NCBI GenBank assembly: GCA_023375675.1
Contig: JALQBC010000001.1
Span: forward strand, 1,116,001 to 1,180,000
Reading direction: 5' to 3'
Source of the DNA: Cytospora piceicola
Taxonomy: Eukaryota; Ascomycota; Sordariomycetes; Diaporthales; Cytosporaceae
Length of the DNA stretch: 64,000 bases
Under the pieces are notes generated by a model. The model was not told where the DNA came from and did no database searches. It was given only the letters and a program-made list of their open reading frames with translations. Positions 22,879 through 33,648 of the stretch are shown in pieces; position 1 is the stretch's first letter, and every line of letters starts with the position of its first letter. Position numbers and translations under genes: made by a program.

Positions 22879-25800
22879 ATGGAGACCGACCAGGAGAAGA
22901 TAGTTGCTGCCTCTGCGAAGCAAAGCCATGACTCCTCCGCCTCAATTCCGGCATCGATTGCCGCCTCGTCGCCTACCACATCCGAACCTACTCGACAGAG
23001 AAGCAGCTCACAGCCAACTGATGGTCCTGTGAGGAAGATCGCCGAGCACGACTCCCTGGTGACCGTCCGTCTCTCCGAGCCCCCCCGGCCGCTGACCGTC
23101 AATACCAATGTCTCCTCGAACGGCACCGCATCAAACAGGTGGAGCTTGCCTGCAGACGCTCTGAGCCCGACACCGATCAGCCCGACACCGATCAGCCCGA
23201 GCCCGCTCGGCGCTTCTTCCGAAACGCCGACTAGTGACGACGAGCTCATGAGCCCGGTTACGACAATACACAATTCGAAAACCAATCTGGAGGACGAGCT
23301 CGAGGACGCTAAGGACGACGACAGCAAGACAATCAGCGCTGCTGACGAGGACACGGAAGGGTCTGATGACGAAGAGGTGGACTGGGAGCAGCTGCAGAAG
23401 AAAGAGGACGCCCAATCTAAGAACAAGGTATCTGAAGCTGTAGGTTTCATCTCAATATCGGGCCTCCTCTTTTGAGGCCACTCTCTGCCTACCTAGGTAT
23501 GTCTGCCTGCTAACAGTGGCTTTGTCCTACAGTCTACAGCCCTGCTCCTTGCGCGTCTAGAACAGGCAAACGACGAATTGGCCACGAACCCGAAAAGCAT
23601 CAAGGTCAAGATCAAAGGCCCAACTGAGAGAATTCGGCAGTCCGCGCGCAAGCCGCGTCCGCCTTCCATGGCGCAATTACGAGAGTTGGTTCAAGGGCCG
23701 CAGCCGGCTCCCCTACGGTACTCGATGCTGCCTCCACCGCCCATGACGGATCTCGAGTTCTACGCGGCGCTTGTCAAGGATTACCAACAAACAGCCGCCC
23801 GGCTGCCCACACTTTTAGCCAACAAGATCCGCAAGGGTATCCCACCACCGCTCCGTGGAGTTGTTTGGCAGAGTATGTCTGGGTCGCGCGACTCGACACT
23901 CGAGGACCAGTTCGAGAGATACACGGGCGAGTCAAGCCCATACGAGGGCATTATTGGCAAGGACCTTGGACGCAGTTTCCCTGGTGTTGACATGTTCCGC
24001 GACCCCGATGGCAATGGACAGCGCATGCTGGGCCGCGTCCTCAAATGCTACAGTCTGTACGACCAGAAGATCGGGTACTGCCAAGGGCTCGCTTTGCTCG
24101 TCGGCCCGCTTTTGATGCACATGACGGATAAGCAGGCCTTCTGTGTCCTGGTAAAGTAAGTAATTGATCAGCTATCTGTCGGGGGGGTTTTTGGTGTCCC
24201 TTGGCGAGATGAGATGATTTGGCAGCTGACAGCAATCTAGGTTGATGGAGGATTATGATCTGCGGTCGTCCTTCACACCAGATTTGTGTGGATTGCACGT
24301 CAAGATCTACCAGTTCCGGGAGTTGTTACGAGTCAATCTGCCCGCGCTCTCAGGGCACATGGATGATTTGCAGGTCGACCCCGCCTACGTTTCACAGTGG
24401 TTCCTCTCCTTTTTCGCCGTTACATGCCCCCTCCCCATGCTGTTCCGCATCTACGATGTCATTTTCGCCGAGGGGGCATCGGAGACGATCATGCGAGTTG
24501 CCCTGTCGCTCATGCGCAAAAATCAGGGGCGCATCCTTGCATGCACGGAGATGGAGGATGTCCTGCAGCTCCTACTTTCCCGTGGTCTCTGGGATTGCTA
24601 TCACTACAACGCCGATGAATTTGTCTCCGATTTTGTCAGCCTGTCGAGCGTTGTTTCCAGGGAACGACTCGCGGCGCTAGAACAGGGGTACCGAGAGAGC
24701 CAATTGAGCAATCCGCCCGCAAGCACCAGCGCCAATGCTGCACGGTCGTCGGAGGTTACCACTGCAGCATCCCGCTTCTTGGGGCGCTTATGGGCCAACT
24801 CGACCACTTCCCTCAAAGCATCGTCCCCAAACACCAACTCCTCCAGTCTTACCCCAGGTGCAGCTTCTCGTCCGTTGAGTATGTTGCGCAGGAGCACGTC
24901 TAAGCAGAGCCTGGCGTCCACCCTCAATTCCATGGAAGCCAGCTCATCGTCGTCTACGTCTTCCGCGTCCAGTGTGTTGACCGACGCCACATCCGTATCC
25001 AGGGACTCCGCTACCGACGACGGTAGCGGCCCCGTCAAACTGGCGATCCAGGGCCACAGCAGTGACAGCAAAAACCTTCACACCCAGATCGAAGACCTTC
25101 TCGTTGCCCTCAGCGACTTACAGCGACAGCATAGCCTGCTAGCCGATCAATTACAAAAGGAAAGAGAAGAGAGGGAGGAAGATCGCAGGGCGGTCCGTCC
25201 ATTGCTTGATGTTCTTAGAAAGAAGCCGAGCAGCGAGACTGTCACGACTGCGAAGAGCGTCGACAGCGAAGAAACACTCAAGCCGTTCGACCACGCTGAC
25301 GACAACAATGATGGAGACAAGTCTCCAGCGGAGAGACTTTCGGACCTGGTGGATAGTGTGGAGGGGAGGTTCACCGACGCTGCCAACAGAAGAAGGTCGT
25401 CGATAACACAGACCAAGTACCAGATGCGCGACGACGTTACGCGAACCAAGGAACAGCTGCGGATCGAGGCGACTAGAACACAGGACGCTAACCGGCGGGC
25501 CATGGACCTTGAGGAGGAGATCAAGGCCCTGAAGGACCAGCTCCGCGAGAGCCACGCCCACGTTCGAAACCTGCACACGGACAAGCAGCGCCTTGAGAGA
25601 CAGATGCACAGCATGCGCGTGCGGGCCTCGGACTCGGGTGGGAATGACAACGGCTCAAGTTGGCTGTCCAGGAGCCCCAGCATCAAGTCCACCAACTCGG
25701 GCCTGCGAGAGTTCAAGCTCAACCGCAGCAAGTCGACGCCCTCGCAGATCACCGTCAACAGGCGCACCTCGTCGCTGCTCGTGTCCGAGCCAGACAATGC

Positions 25801-26089
25801 CATGCCGCCACCTGCACCGACGCCGGTCCCGGAACAGCAGGAACCGTCCAACGAGACCGAGACCTTGCTGCTCGAGCTCATCAACGCGAAGACGGCGGAG
25901 GCTGTCGCCAAGCAGGAGGCCGAGGAGGCGAAGCAGAGGCTCGAGCAGCTGCGCAGGACCATCGGCCTGGCCCCGGGTGACCCGCTGCCGTCTTCTGGAT
26001 TCTCCCAGCCTGTCCCGGTGGTCGGCGTCACCGCGCCGGGCAAGTCCGAGCCGGCCCCTACTGGCTTCTGGGGATGGGGGCGGAAGTAA
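22879..26089 (+). CDS. GYP5: TBC-domain Rab GTPase-activating protein, Gyp5-like
   Basis: Three exons (22879-23427, 23533-24155, 24241-26089) encode 1006 aa. The N-terminal 270 residues are acidic and disordered, with an SPTPI repeat encoded by a 15-bp tandem repeat. The TBC domain starts near residue 285 (KIRKGIPPPLRGVVWQ). It carries both catalytic fingers: Arg about 330 in GKDLGRSFPG and Gln about 367 in IGYCQGLA. A Ser/Thr-rich linker follows, then a long coiled coil (about 740-860) and a second coiled-coil segment near the C-terminus (INAKTAEAVAKQEAEEAKQRLEQL). Gyp5-type proteins accelerate GTP hydrolysis on Ypt1/Sec4-class Rabs in Golgi-to-surface traffic and polarised growth. Intron 1 itself contains a TACCTAGGTA palindrome (about 23490). 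Confidence 0.92.
23165..23210 (+). repeat. 15-bp tandem repeat in the TBC gene
   Basis: About 2.5 copies of a CCCGACACCGATCAG-type unit encode the SPTPI repeats in the disordered N-terminus of the RabGAP. Confidence 0.85.
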
Positions 26090-27498
26090 GGGAGGAAGGG
26101 AGTGAGACGTGATGTGCCTGCTTGAAGCGATAGGCCGGGACCAAGAGCCATGCTGTTTGGAATCGTTGCTTGGATATCCCGGGGGGGGGGTGGTTTGTTT
26201 TGCTCTCGCCATTGCAGTCGGAGTTGGCTTACCACATCTTCGACATGACACAACACAGCGTTGCCCTGACAATGGGCTTTTTCTTGGACTGGGTAGGAAG
26301 AGGCGGCCTGCTTTCTTTTGGCATTTACCATTACCAACAACGATTTGGTTGTTTTTTATACCCATTCTTAGATACAGTGGTGGCGGGAGAGGAGAGGGAG
26401 GCATCTTACGGCTTCGGCATTCTTGTTCGAAGCGTTCTACACGTTACAGCAGAGGCATCTACAAGATTTACATCAGGCGAAGAAGCATCTTGTCGCTGTC
26501 ACAAGGCCCCCATTGCAAGAAGGGGAGGCAACATGGGAGTTTACAGACTTATTGTTGGGTTTTCATTTGTAGAACGGAACGAGAAGACATATTCTTCCCT
26601 GGTACATACACACATACATAGGTACCTAAGTCCACATATACATACACATACGTATGCACATGCAAACAGACCTCGGAACCTACCTAGGTACCTGGGTAGG
26701 TAGTACATGCCTTTTCGTGTTTTTCGTGTTTTATTTTGTTGTTTTTTTTGCCTCTCGCTTGCCGTGTATTCTTCCGGGTGACAACGTTTCCAGGTAACGC
26801 AGTTCCTTTAGCTTGTAACGTTCTTTCCCTCCTTGTACGATGGGCTCTTGCTACATGTTTCCTTCCCTCCGCTCCGTGCCCGCTGGACGGAAGGAGATGT
26901 TGTTTCCCTTTCCGTCTGAACTTCCTGGCTTTTGTTTCTTCTCTCCTTTCTTTCAGACTTGCAACAGAACAACAGTTCTCTCACCCCATCTCCTTGTTTT
27001 CGCACACCAAGTGGTATCCCTGGCGAAGTTCGTCCAGACATTACCCTGAATATCTCACAATCCCGTCCTCCCTACTCTTGCGTGTCTATTTTTGCCAATC
27101 GCCTTGACTTACTATAGTGTTTATGTCACCCTGGGACCGTTCACCCTTGGGGCCTCATGTGGCCACGAGTACGAGCTAACCTTTCTTCAGAGGGGGCGCT
27201 CTTCACGGGACGTCGAGGACGCACCGGACCCAGAAGACCGTTCCGAGAGCCTCTTACGGCTGTATAATTATATATCCGGATATCTGCTGGTAAGTTTTCT
27301 CGTCTTCTTGGTATCCCCGCTCCTCGGATATTCTTCACGACGCAGTTTGAAGCATACTTCAGGGTCTTGGGTTTGGTTTTGAAGCCAGCACCCCAGTGCC
27401 ACTCATCTGCTCACGAAATCAACAACATTGAACAGAAGTAGACACCTGGTTTGTAAGGCGTGGGTCTGACAAACCACGCTCAGCAGACTACCACAGAA
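26090..27498. other. Gene-free 1.4 kb
   Basis: This lies after the TBC gene. It contains a G10 tract (26181-26190), CATA/CACA-type repeats with TAGGTACC palindromes (26605-26702) and T/C-rich sequence (26705-27110). I see no supported coding exon. Confidence 0.45.
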
Positions 27499-28050
27499 AT
27501 GCCATTCAAACAAGATGTGGTCGCGGCCATTCGTGCCCACGTCAATTTCGACCCCATCGCCCTGCATACAGCAGCATACTCGATATCAGCGGAACGCGAG
27601 TTCAGAGGCTGTCACTGACGTACTGCTGGTCTTCCACGTCGACCAAATCTTGTCCGGCTAGATATTGATTTTTTGTTCGAAATTCGCCACGGGATACATC
27701 GCCATATAGGGACTTACAGAGAATACCTCCTGTTGATGGCACCTACAGCCTTATACCCTGGGGGAGTAAGGGGCAGGTAAGCTAGTGTTCCTTGTGTACT
27801 CACGCAGTAAACTAATTGATTCAACAGCGAATGTGCTGGACTGAGCGAAAACGGTGGTGAAAGGAGGATGAGAAGAAATATGTTCGATGGTCTCGTCGGC
27901 TATCACGAGAATCCAAGAATTATCTTCCTTGCGGGAGCTCCGCCCCCCCCCCCCCCACCCTTCCTCCCGCCGCAAGGGACTCTGAGGTGGTTGATCAAGG
28001 TCACCGAAAGACAGCGTCACGAAGCACTTGAGGGCCAGCAACGCGGATAA
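27499..28050 (+). CDS. Small three-exon gene, unknown function (149 aa)
   Basis: Three short exons (27499-27610, 27662-27776, 27828-28050) join without frame conflict through two 51-nt introns. The second intron is canonical (GTAAGC donor, ACTAAT branch, CAACAG acceptor). The first has a weaker GTCACT donor. The product starts MPFKQDVVAAIRAHVNFDP and continues with a mixed charged/hydrophobic segment containing YREYLLLMAPTALYPGG, a FDGLVGYHENPRIIFLAG segment, a poly-proline run encoded by a C-tract, and a charged helix-like end (LRWLIKVTERQRHEALEGQQ). I see no signal peptide or membrane segment and do not recognise the family. Support is the consistent phase at both junctions and the natural amino-acid composition. 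A 120-codon frame on the opposite strand overlaps it, but that frame has no comparable features. Confidence 0.5.
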
Positions 28051-29950
28051 CATCAGTGATCTGAAAGAGAACGTGAAGACCAGAACATATGTGTCTATAC
28101 AAAGGTACCACATCCATTCTGAGGTTCAACAATGTTCTTTCCATTTCTCCCACGCCTCCGGCCCCACCCTTCCGGGTCCGAGAAATGGTGTTCCGGCTTA
28201 CTGACATTGGGCAAGCAGTGCCGTGTCGCCGTATCAATAAGCAACAGCAACAGCAACGGCGACGACGTGAACGATGATGACGACGGCAATTATAGGCAAA
28301 GATAAGAAAATCTCTGTTGAGGCCCCATGTCCACCGGAGCAGCAGGGCGTCACGAAGATATCGATACTTCGCGTGTACGAATACCACCCCTTACTCAAGC
28401 GCTGCGTATTCGATTGCCACGAGCAAAGAAGAAAAGGCGAGGGGCTTCAACGACGGTCAAGAGTCTGTGCCCTGGCTTTTCTCTCCTGTTCGGTCAACGC
28501 AGCGTATGATTAATGCTAATCCACAACTTCACCAGGTCGGCTCGCTGGGCGCGCAACTTGGTGGACGGAGTGAGGGTAAATTTCACCCACCTCCCTAGGA
28601 GAGCTGAAGACATGAATGATGACCAGAACACATGTGTCTATACAAAGTGTGCGTATTCACCTCTGCCTCAGCTTCCGCATTTGCCCCCTATCGCTGACAA
28701 CCACCAGGCTCACATCACAATATAAGTGATGAGGGGCTTAGTCCGATATGCCGTACGGCATCTTCTCGACTGGCCGAGTGAGGCACACAATCGAGCGGAA
28801 ACAATACAGAGAAAAGAAATTGTCGACATTCTCGAGCCAACTGGTTACGGAACTTTCAGGATGTGGAGCATGTCGAGCCTCTTACGCTGTCAAAGCGACC
28901 CAGGTTCATGCTGGACAGTCGACAGCCCGGAGACCCTCCAAACATCGTCCCCGCCGCTCCAACATACCAAGTTTGCACTTGATCAGCTCACTACCGCCAT
29001 GCACCTGAAGGCCGCGTCTCGAAAATCGAGCCATCCTGGGGAAGATATGCTGGGAAAGGTTATCGGGCAGTGGCCTACAACTCCCAGGGAAAGGAAGTTG
29101 CCAGAAAAGGCGGCGAAGAATTGGCGAGAGGCGGGAGAGTAGCAACTTGCGTAGAGTATGCAGCCTGTCCCGGGAGGACCGCTGACGGCCACTGAGCCGA
29201 TGATGATTTCCTCGACACTGTAGGAAGGATGCCAGCCTCAAGGAGGCCGGAGACCATGCAGCCGGCAGAGAGCAGAGAGCAGAATATAATAAATCAAAAA
29301 ATATGTGTCCTCATCGAATGTCTCCATTAAGCTTCCTCCCATAACCTTTCCAGGCCTTCTCATGTAAGCCGCCATGGTCCAACGCGTCTAGTATCCCGGT
29401 CGCAGTTCTCGGGGAGATCCAGTATTCCGTGTCTGCGAGGTACTGGTGCCGTACCCGAGATTCCCGAAGACAGTAGGACTTCAAGAGTGCCATACAAACT
29501 GACAATGTACGGAATAAGGCATAAGAAACGCTGACGGCCAGATGACCCCAGAGTGAAAAGGTCGACCAGCAGATATTGTTAGGAGGGCGGGAGAAGCTTA
29601 TCTCATGAGAGGGTATGGCTTCGACAAGTTTTACTAGTAGTGTAGAATAGGTGCCCTTTACAAGCTACGTATAAAGAACAAAACAACGAAATTGACAGCA
29701 TGTCGATGTGCTCACTGTGGATAGAAGCAAGCCACATTCCCTGGTTTTGTCTCTGGATTCCAGAGCTGACTGGCTGGAGGGGGGGTTTTAGTCAGGGAAT
29801 CACATGCTGGGAAAGCAGGAACAATGAATGAATGACGGGTTGGAGGGCGAGCCCGGTTTTTCTTGGCGTCACCGGTGTCACGCAAAGAGGATGATGACGG
29901 CTGACGGGCCGGGTCTGGTCGTCTCCATTTACCACTTACTGGGCTTACTG

Positions 29951-30020
29951 AGAGACTGACAGACTGATTGATTGATTGACTGACTGACTGACTGACAGAC
30001 TGGCTGGCTGGCTGGCTTGC
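29951..30020. repeat. (GACT)n/(GATT)n/(GGCT)n microsatellite
   Basis: A compound tetranucleotide repeat of GACT, GATT and GGCT units, non-coding. Confidence 0.9.
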
Positions 30021-30560
30021 CAGTTATGGAATCAAGGAACCGTACATTCATATGTATATATGTATGTCAGTATATTACTTCTTATAGCCTCCTCTATGTT
30101 ATTACCCGTCCCGGTAACGTGGGACGGGGTCTGAGGCTTGGTCAATGGATCAAGGCAGGCAGGTAAGACTGGCGGCGCACACTATACTGGTAAGCTGTAA
30201 GTATGTATGCGTGTGTGTATAAGTGTGTTATAGTGTGGGGTAAGAAAACGGTAGAATCTTGTTTGACAGACCGACTGGCGGATCATGGATAAAATAAAAT
30301 GCTATTGGAAGGCAGCATACAGCATAAACACCTAGGTACTTAGGTAGTCTACATGGCAACAGTCATGGTGCAGAGCTGCTGCATCTGGTGAATATAGTGC
30401 AGCATCAATTCGTACACTGCAGTGGTCGACGACATAGAAAGAATGTCGTCATGCTACATGATGTAATGTGTAGTTCCCGTAGGCTGGCTGGCCGTACTTG
30501 TACCGAGTAGAGTAAACAAGACAAGCTAAGTTGTCGACGCACCAGCCACATCCATGCACA

Positions 30561-30610
30561 GGCCCCATGAGGCCCCATGAAGCCCCCATGTAGCCCCCCA
30601 TGTAGCCCCA
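30561..30610. repeat. Short tandem repeat GGCCCCATGA / AGCCCCCATGT
   Basis: Four imperfect 10-12-bp units upstream of the reticulon gene. Confidence 0.8.
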
Positions 30611-31020
30611 CTGTCCAGGCCTGGGACGTGCACAGATTACGGCTGGAGAGCGTCACTGCTCTGCCTTTACGTAGCTGGGGAACCTGTAACAAGGAGCCTG
30701 TGCCTGGAAACTGGCAGTGGCACCAACCCGAACAAAACCACCTGAAAATAACGACACCATCACAACCTTCACAAACCTGTCTCCTTCCTTCTACCAGTTT
30801 TCTGACCTCTCTCTATCCAACCTCCACCTCATACATCAACCTGCATCCCACCCATCAAATCCTCTTTTGCTGCTGCACTCTGCACTGACTGCATTCTGCA
30901 CCTGTCACCTACTGAATCCATCTACATCCAGATAGATAGAGCACGTGCTCCATCGTCAAGACATTCAGATTCTGTGAAATACCTACCCATTTTCTCGACC
31001 AACCCAAAACTATCTTCACA

Positions 31021-32306
31021 ATGGCCGACGCCTTCAACTCGGTCACCAACTCGGTCGCCAACGGTATGTCCATTGCTTGCCCCTTCTCCCATCTACCTGA
31101 GAGGCTTCCGTAAAGCCATCGATATTTGCCGTCATCTTTGCATTTGCCTTCCCTCTTATCTATGCCGTGATAAATTGCTTCTCGAGACTGACTTTTCCCC
31201 CTCTCTCTACAGGCCCCGTTGCCGACAAGGTCAAGGAGCAGCACCTGAAGACCTCCAACGAGTTCTCCAACCTCGCTGCTTCTCGCCAGGTCCCTAACAA
31301 CCCCGCTGCCACCGGCCAGCCTCTCACCCACTACCACTCCTTCTTCTCCGAGCTCCTGTCGTGGAACAACCCTCGTACGTACAAGTCCCAATCCGAATAA
31401 GCTTAAGCTTGCTCCACTAGCCGAAAACAGGCGGAAGGTGCAGGAATCTAGCTATCGAAGCAGTTTACTAATTTGTCTGTCCAGGTGCCTCTGCTATTGC
31501 CTACGCCACCACCGTCGCCTTCATCTTTGCGGTTCGATACCTGGATCTGTTGCGATGGGGCTTCAAGCTTACCTGGATGGTCCTTGGCGTCACTGTTGCC
31601 GCCGAGGTCGCCGGCAAGACCATCATGAACACCGGTCTTGCTAGCCAGCTCCGTCCTCGCCGCTACTACACTGTTCCCCGTGAGACTCTCGATGTCGTTA
31701 TTGGCGACGTTCATGAGCTGGTCAACTTCCTCGTTATCGAGGTCCAGCGTATCGTCTTCGCTGAGAACATCTGGGCTTCCCTGACTGTACGTACAAATTA
31801 CATGAACCCCTTCATGACTTCTGAAGCAAACAATAGCTGACAGCTGAATGTACCAGGTCTGCCTTAGCGCTTTCATCTCCTACTGGCTCGTCAAGATTGT
31901 TCCCTACTGGGGACTCGCCCTCATTGCCACCACTCTTCTCTTCACTGCGCCCCTGATCTACACCAGCAACCAGGAGCTCATCGACCACCACCTCAGGAAT
32001 GCCCAGAACCTCGTCGGCGCCCAGACTGAGCAGCTCCGCAAGGTTACCGTCACCCACACCGCCAACGCTACCGAGGCCACCAAGCAGCTTGTGGGTGACT
32101 ACACCTCCAAGGCCCAGCAGATGCTCCGTGGCCGCTCCACGTCCCCTGAGGTTGCCCGTACGGAGCCCGCTGTTAGAGAGAGCGACTTCCCCGCTGCTCC
32201 TCAGGAGGACTTCAGGCGTCACGAGGAGCCTGCTCCCGTCGTGCACAGCGAGCCCGAGCCGGCTTTCAAGCACGAGTCTGAGCAGGAGCCCCTTTATGCT
32301 GCCTAA
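31021..32306 (+). CDS. RTN1: Reticulon-like ER membrane-shaping protein
   Basis: Four exons (31021-31063, 31213-31374, 31485-31786, 31857-32306) encode 318 aa. The reticulon homology domain begins near residue 64 at LLSWNNPRASAIAYATT and contains two long hydrophobic hairpins. These are AIAYATTVAFIFAVRYLDLL with WMVLGVTVAAEVAGK, and, after a polar loop, VCLSAFISYWLVKIVPYWGLALIATTLLFTAPLIY. The domain ends with YTSNQELIDHHL. Reticulons insert wedge-like into the ER membrane and stabilise tubules and sheet edges. The Glu/Pro-rich C-terminal tail (about 80 residues) is predicted to be cytosolic. All four exon junctions use GTATGT or GTACGT donors with in-phase acceptors. The start at 31021 lies in a good context (CACAATGG). 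Confidence 0.93.
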
Positions 32307-33648
32307 AGCGGCTACGAGCTTTGAGCTTGTAGTCGTGTGATGAGGTTTGAGGATATCTCCATGGGATGTCTACCCTTGAGTTGGTAGCCATTCTTATCTC
32401 CTCAACTTCGAGATTACGAAATCACGGTACGCCTTGCGGTATGGGCTGCCAGGGCCTCCTGGTTAGTTGAATTACCGGGTGCCAATACATCGACAGAAGC
32501 ATGTCGATACGAACTGGGGACAATACCAGGGAAACAAGGGACGGGGTAGATTGCAAAATGAGGGTGGCGAGAAGTTTTGATCTGGTATCAGGAGAGGGTT
32601 TTCTTCTGGAGTCAGATTGCGGCGTGCAAAGCGAATCGCGTTGTGTTTTGTTTTGACTGCCATCATGTGGACCGACTTTAATGGTTAATGATGCAATGGT
32701 AGTCACTTTTTCCTTACGGTCGACGGTGGGAGGGTGACGGTTATTATCATAATCCAAAGATGATGATTCTACTATTTCTTCAGTTCCTTCCTGACATCTT
32801 CCGTGTCAACGTGCGCCTGTTCCATATGTGGGTTGTCGTTCTCTACTGCATGACTGAAGACAGGCATTCGTCGAGCGAAAAGCACTTCGAGGCATATAGA
32901 AGACCACTGCAAGCAGCCGCTGCTCTATGTTACCAGTGTAATATGTTCTGATCCCTGTAATGTGCTGGTCCTTTTAGTCCCTGGGGCTTGTCATCTCGCA
33001 TATATCTGACCGATGCCAGCATACTCTATGCTCTTTTCCCTACAGGCATACCTGCCTCGGCGTTGTTGGTGTACAACCTCAAACACAAGAAACGTGCGGT
33101 CCCGTTAGCTACTGATGCCATGTTGCTCACCCGTGGGCAACGATGATGGGGAAGTAGGTGCCATCTGCCCAACGGTTCTCAAGAACCACTAAAAGTGCGG
33201 GACTTGTCACTCGGTTCACTTCAGCCAGCATAGCCAGCATAGCCAGCAACCCCTTGATACGGATCGCAACGTTTCCCATTTTTCCAATATAAATGTATGA
33301 TACAGGCAATCATGTAATCGTAAGAAGGGTAAAAAGAAGGGCACCAAGGCCGTTCGGTACTGACAAACACTTTTGGGGCCGTCAAGAGATAGAGGTACTA
33401 TCTTGACCCAGTAGAAGCAAGAGAAGATCAGGCGCAAGTCAAACCAGACAGAAAACCACCCAACCAAACCCCCAAGAATTCGCGACCGGGGGAGAAATCT
33501 TCCGTGTCGATATCAAATGACCGAGCCCAGCCCGTCCGCCCATATCTCGTCCCTCACATGCCCAAAAAGAAAAACAAACCAGAGAAAACAAACAGGGAGG
33601 TCATTCATGCCTGCACCATCATCACAGCGAGTACAAAGGAGAAGCCCC
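32307..33648. other. Intergenic between convergent RTN1 and TOP2
   Basis: This 1.3 kb separates two genes whose 3' ends face each other. Apart from a 9-bp CCAGCATAG repeat (three copies near 33223-33247), I see no coding or repeat feature. Confidence 0.5.

Larger units (their letters stand above)
28051..31020. other. Gene-poor 3 kb with weak ORFs and repeats
   Basis: Two plus-strand frames could be small genes or relics: 28274-28513 (79 codons, starting MMTTAIIGKDKKISVEAP) and 28729-29142 (137 codons, Arg/Lys-rich end). Neither has a recognisable domain, so neither is called. A 27-bp sequence near 28076 recurs almost exactly near 28619. Further right are GACT/GGCT tetranucleotide repeats and a GGCCCCATGA-type repeat. 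The last 300 bp before 31021 are C-rich and look like the reticulon leader. Confidence 0.4.

Noticed and set aside
26736..27382. Hydrophobic plus-strand frames (123 and 96 codons) as small membrane proteins
   Set aside because: They derive from T/C-rich non-coding DNA; no splice-compatible partner exons or conserved motif.
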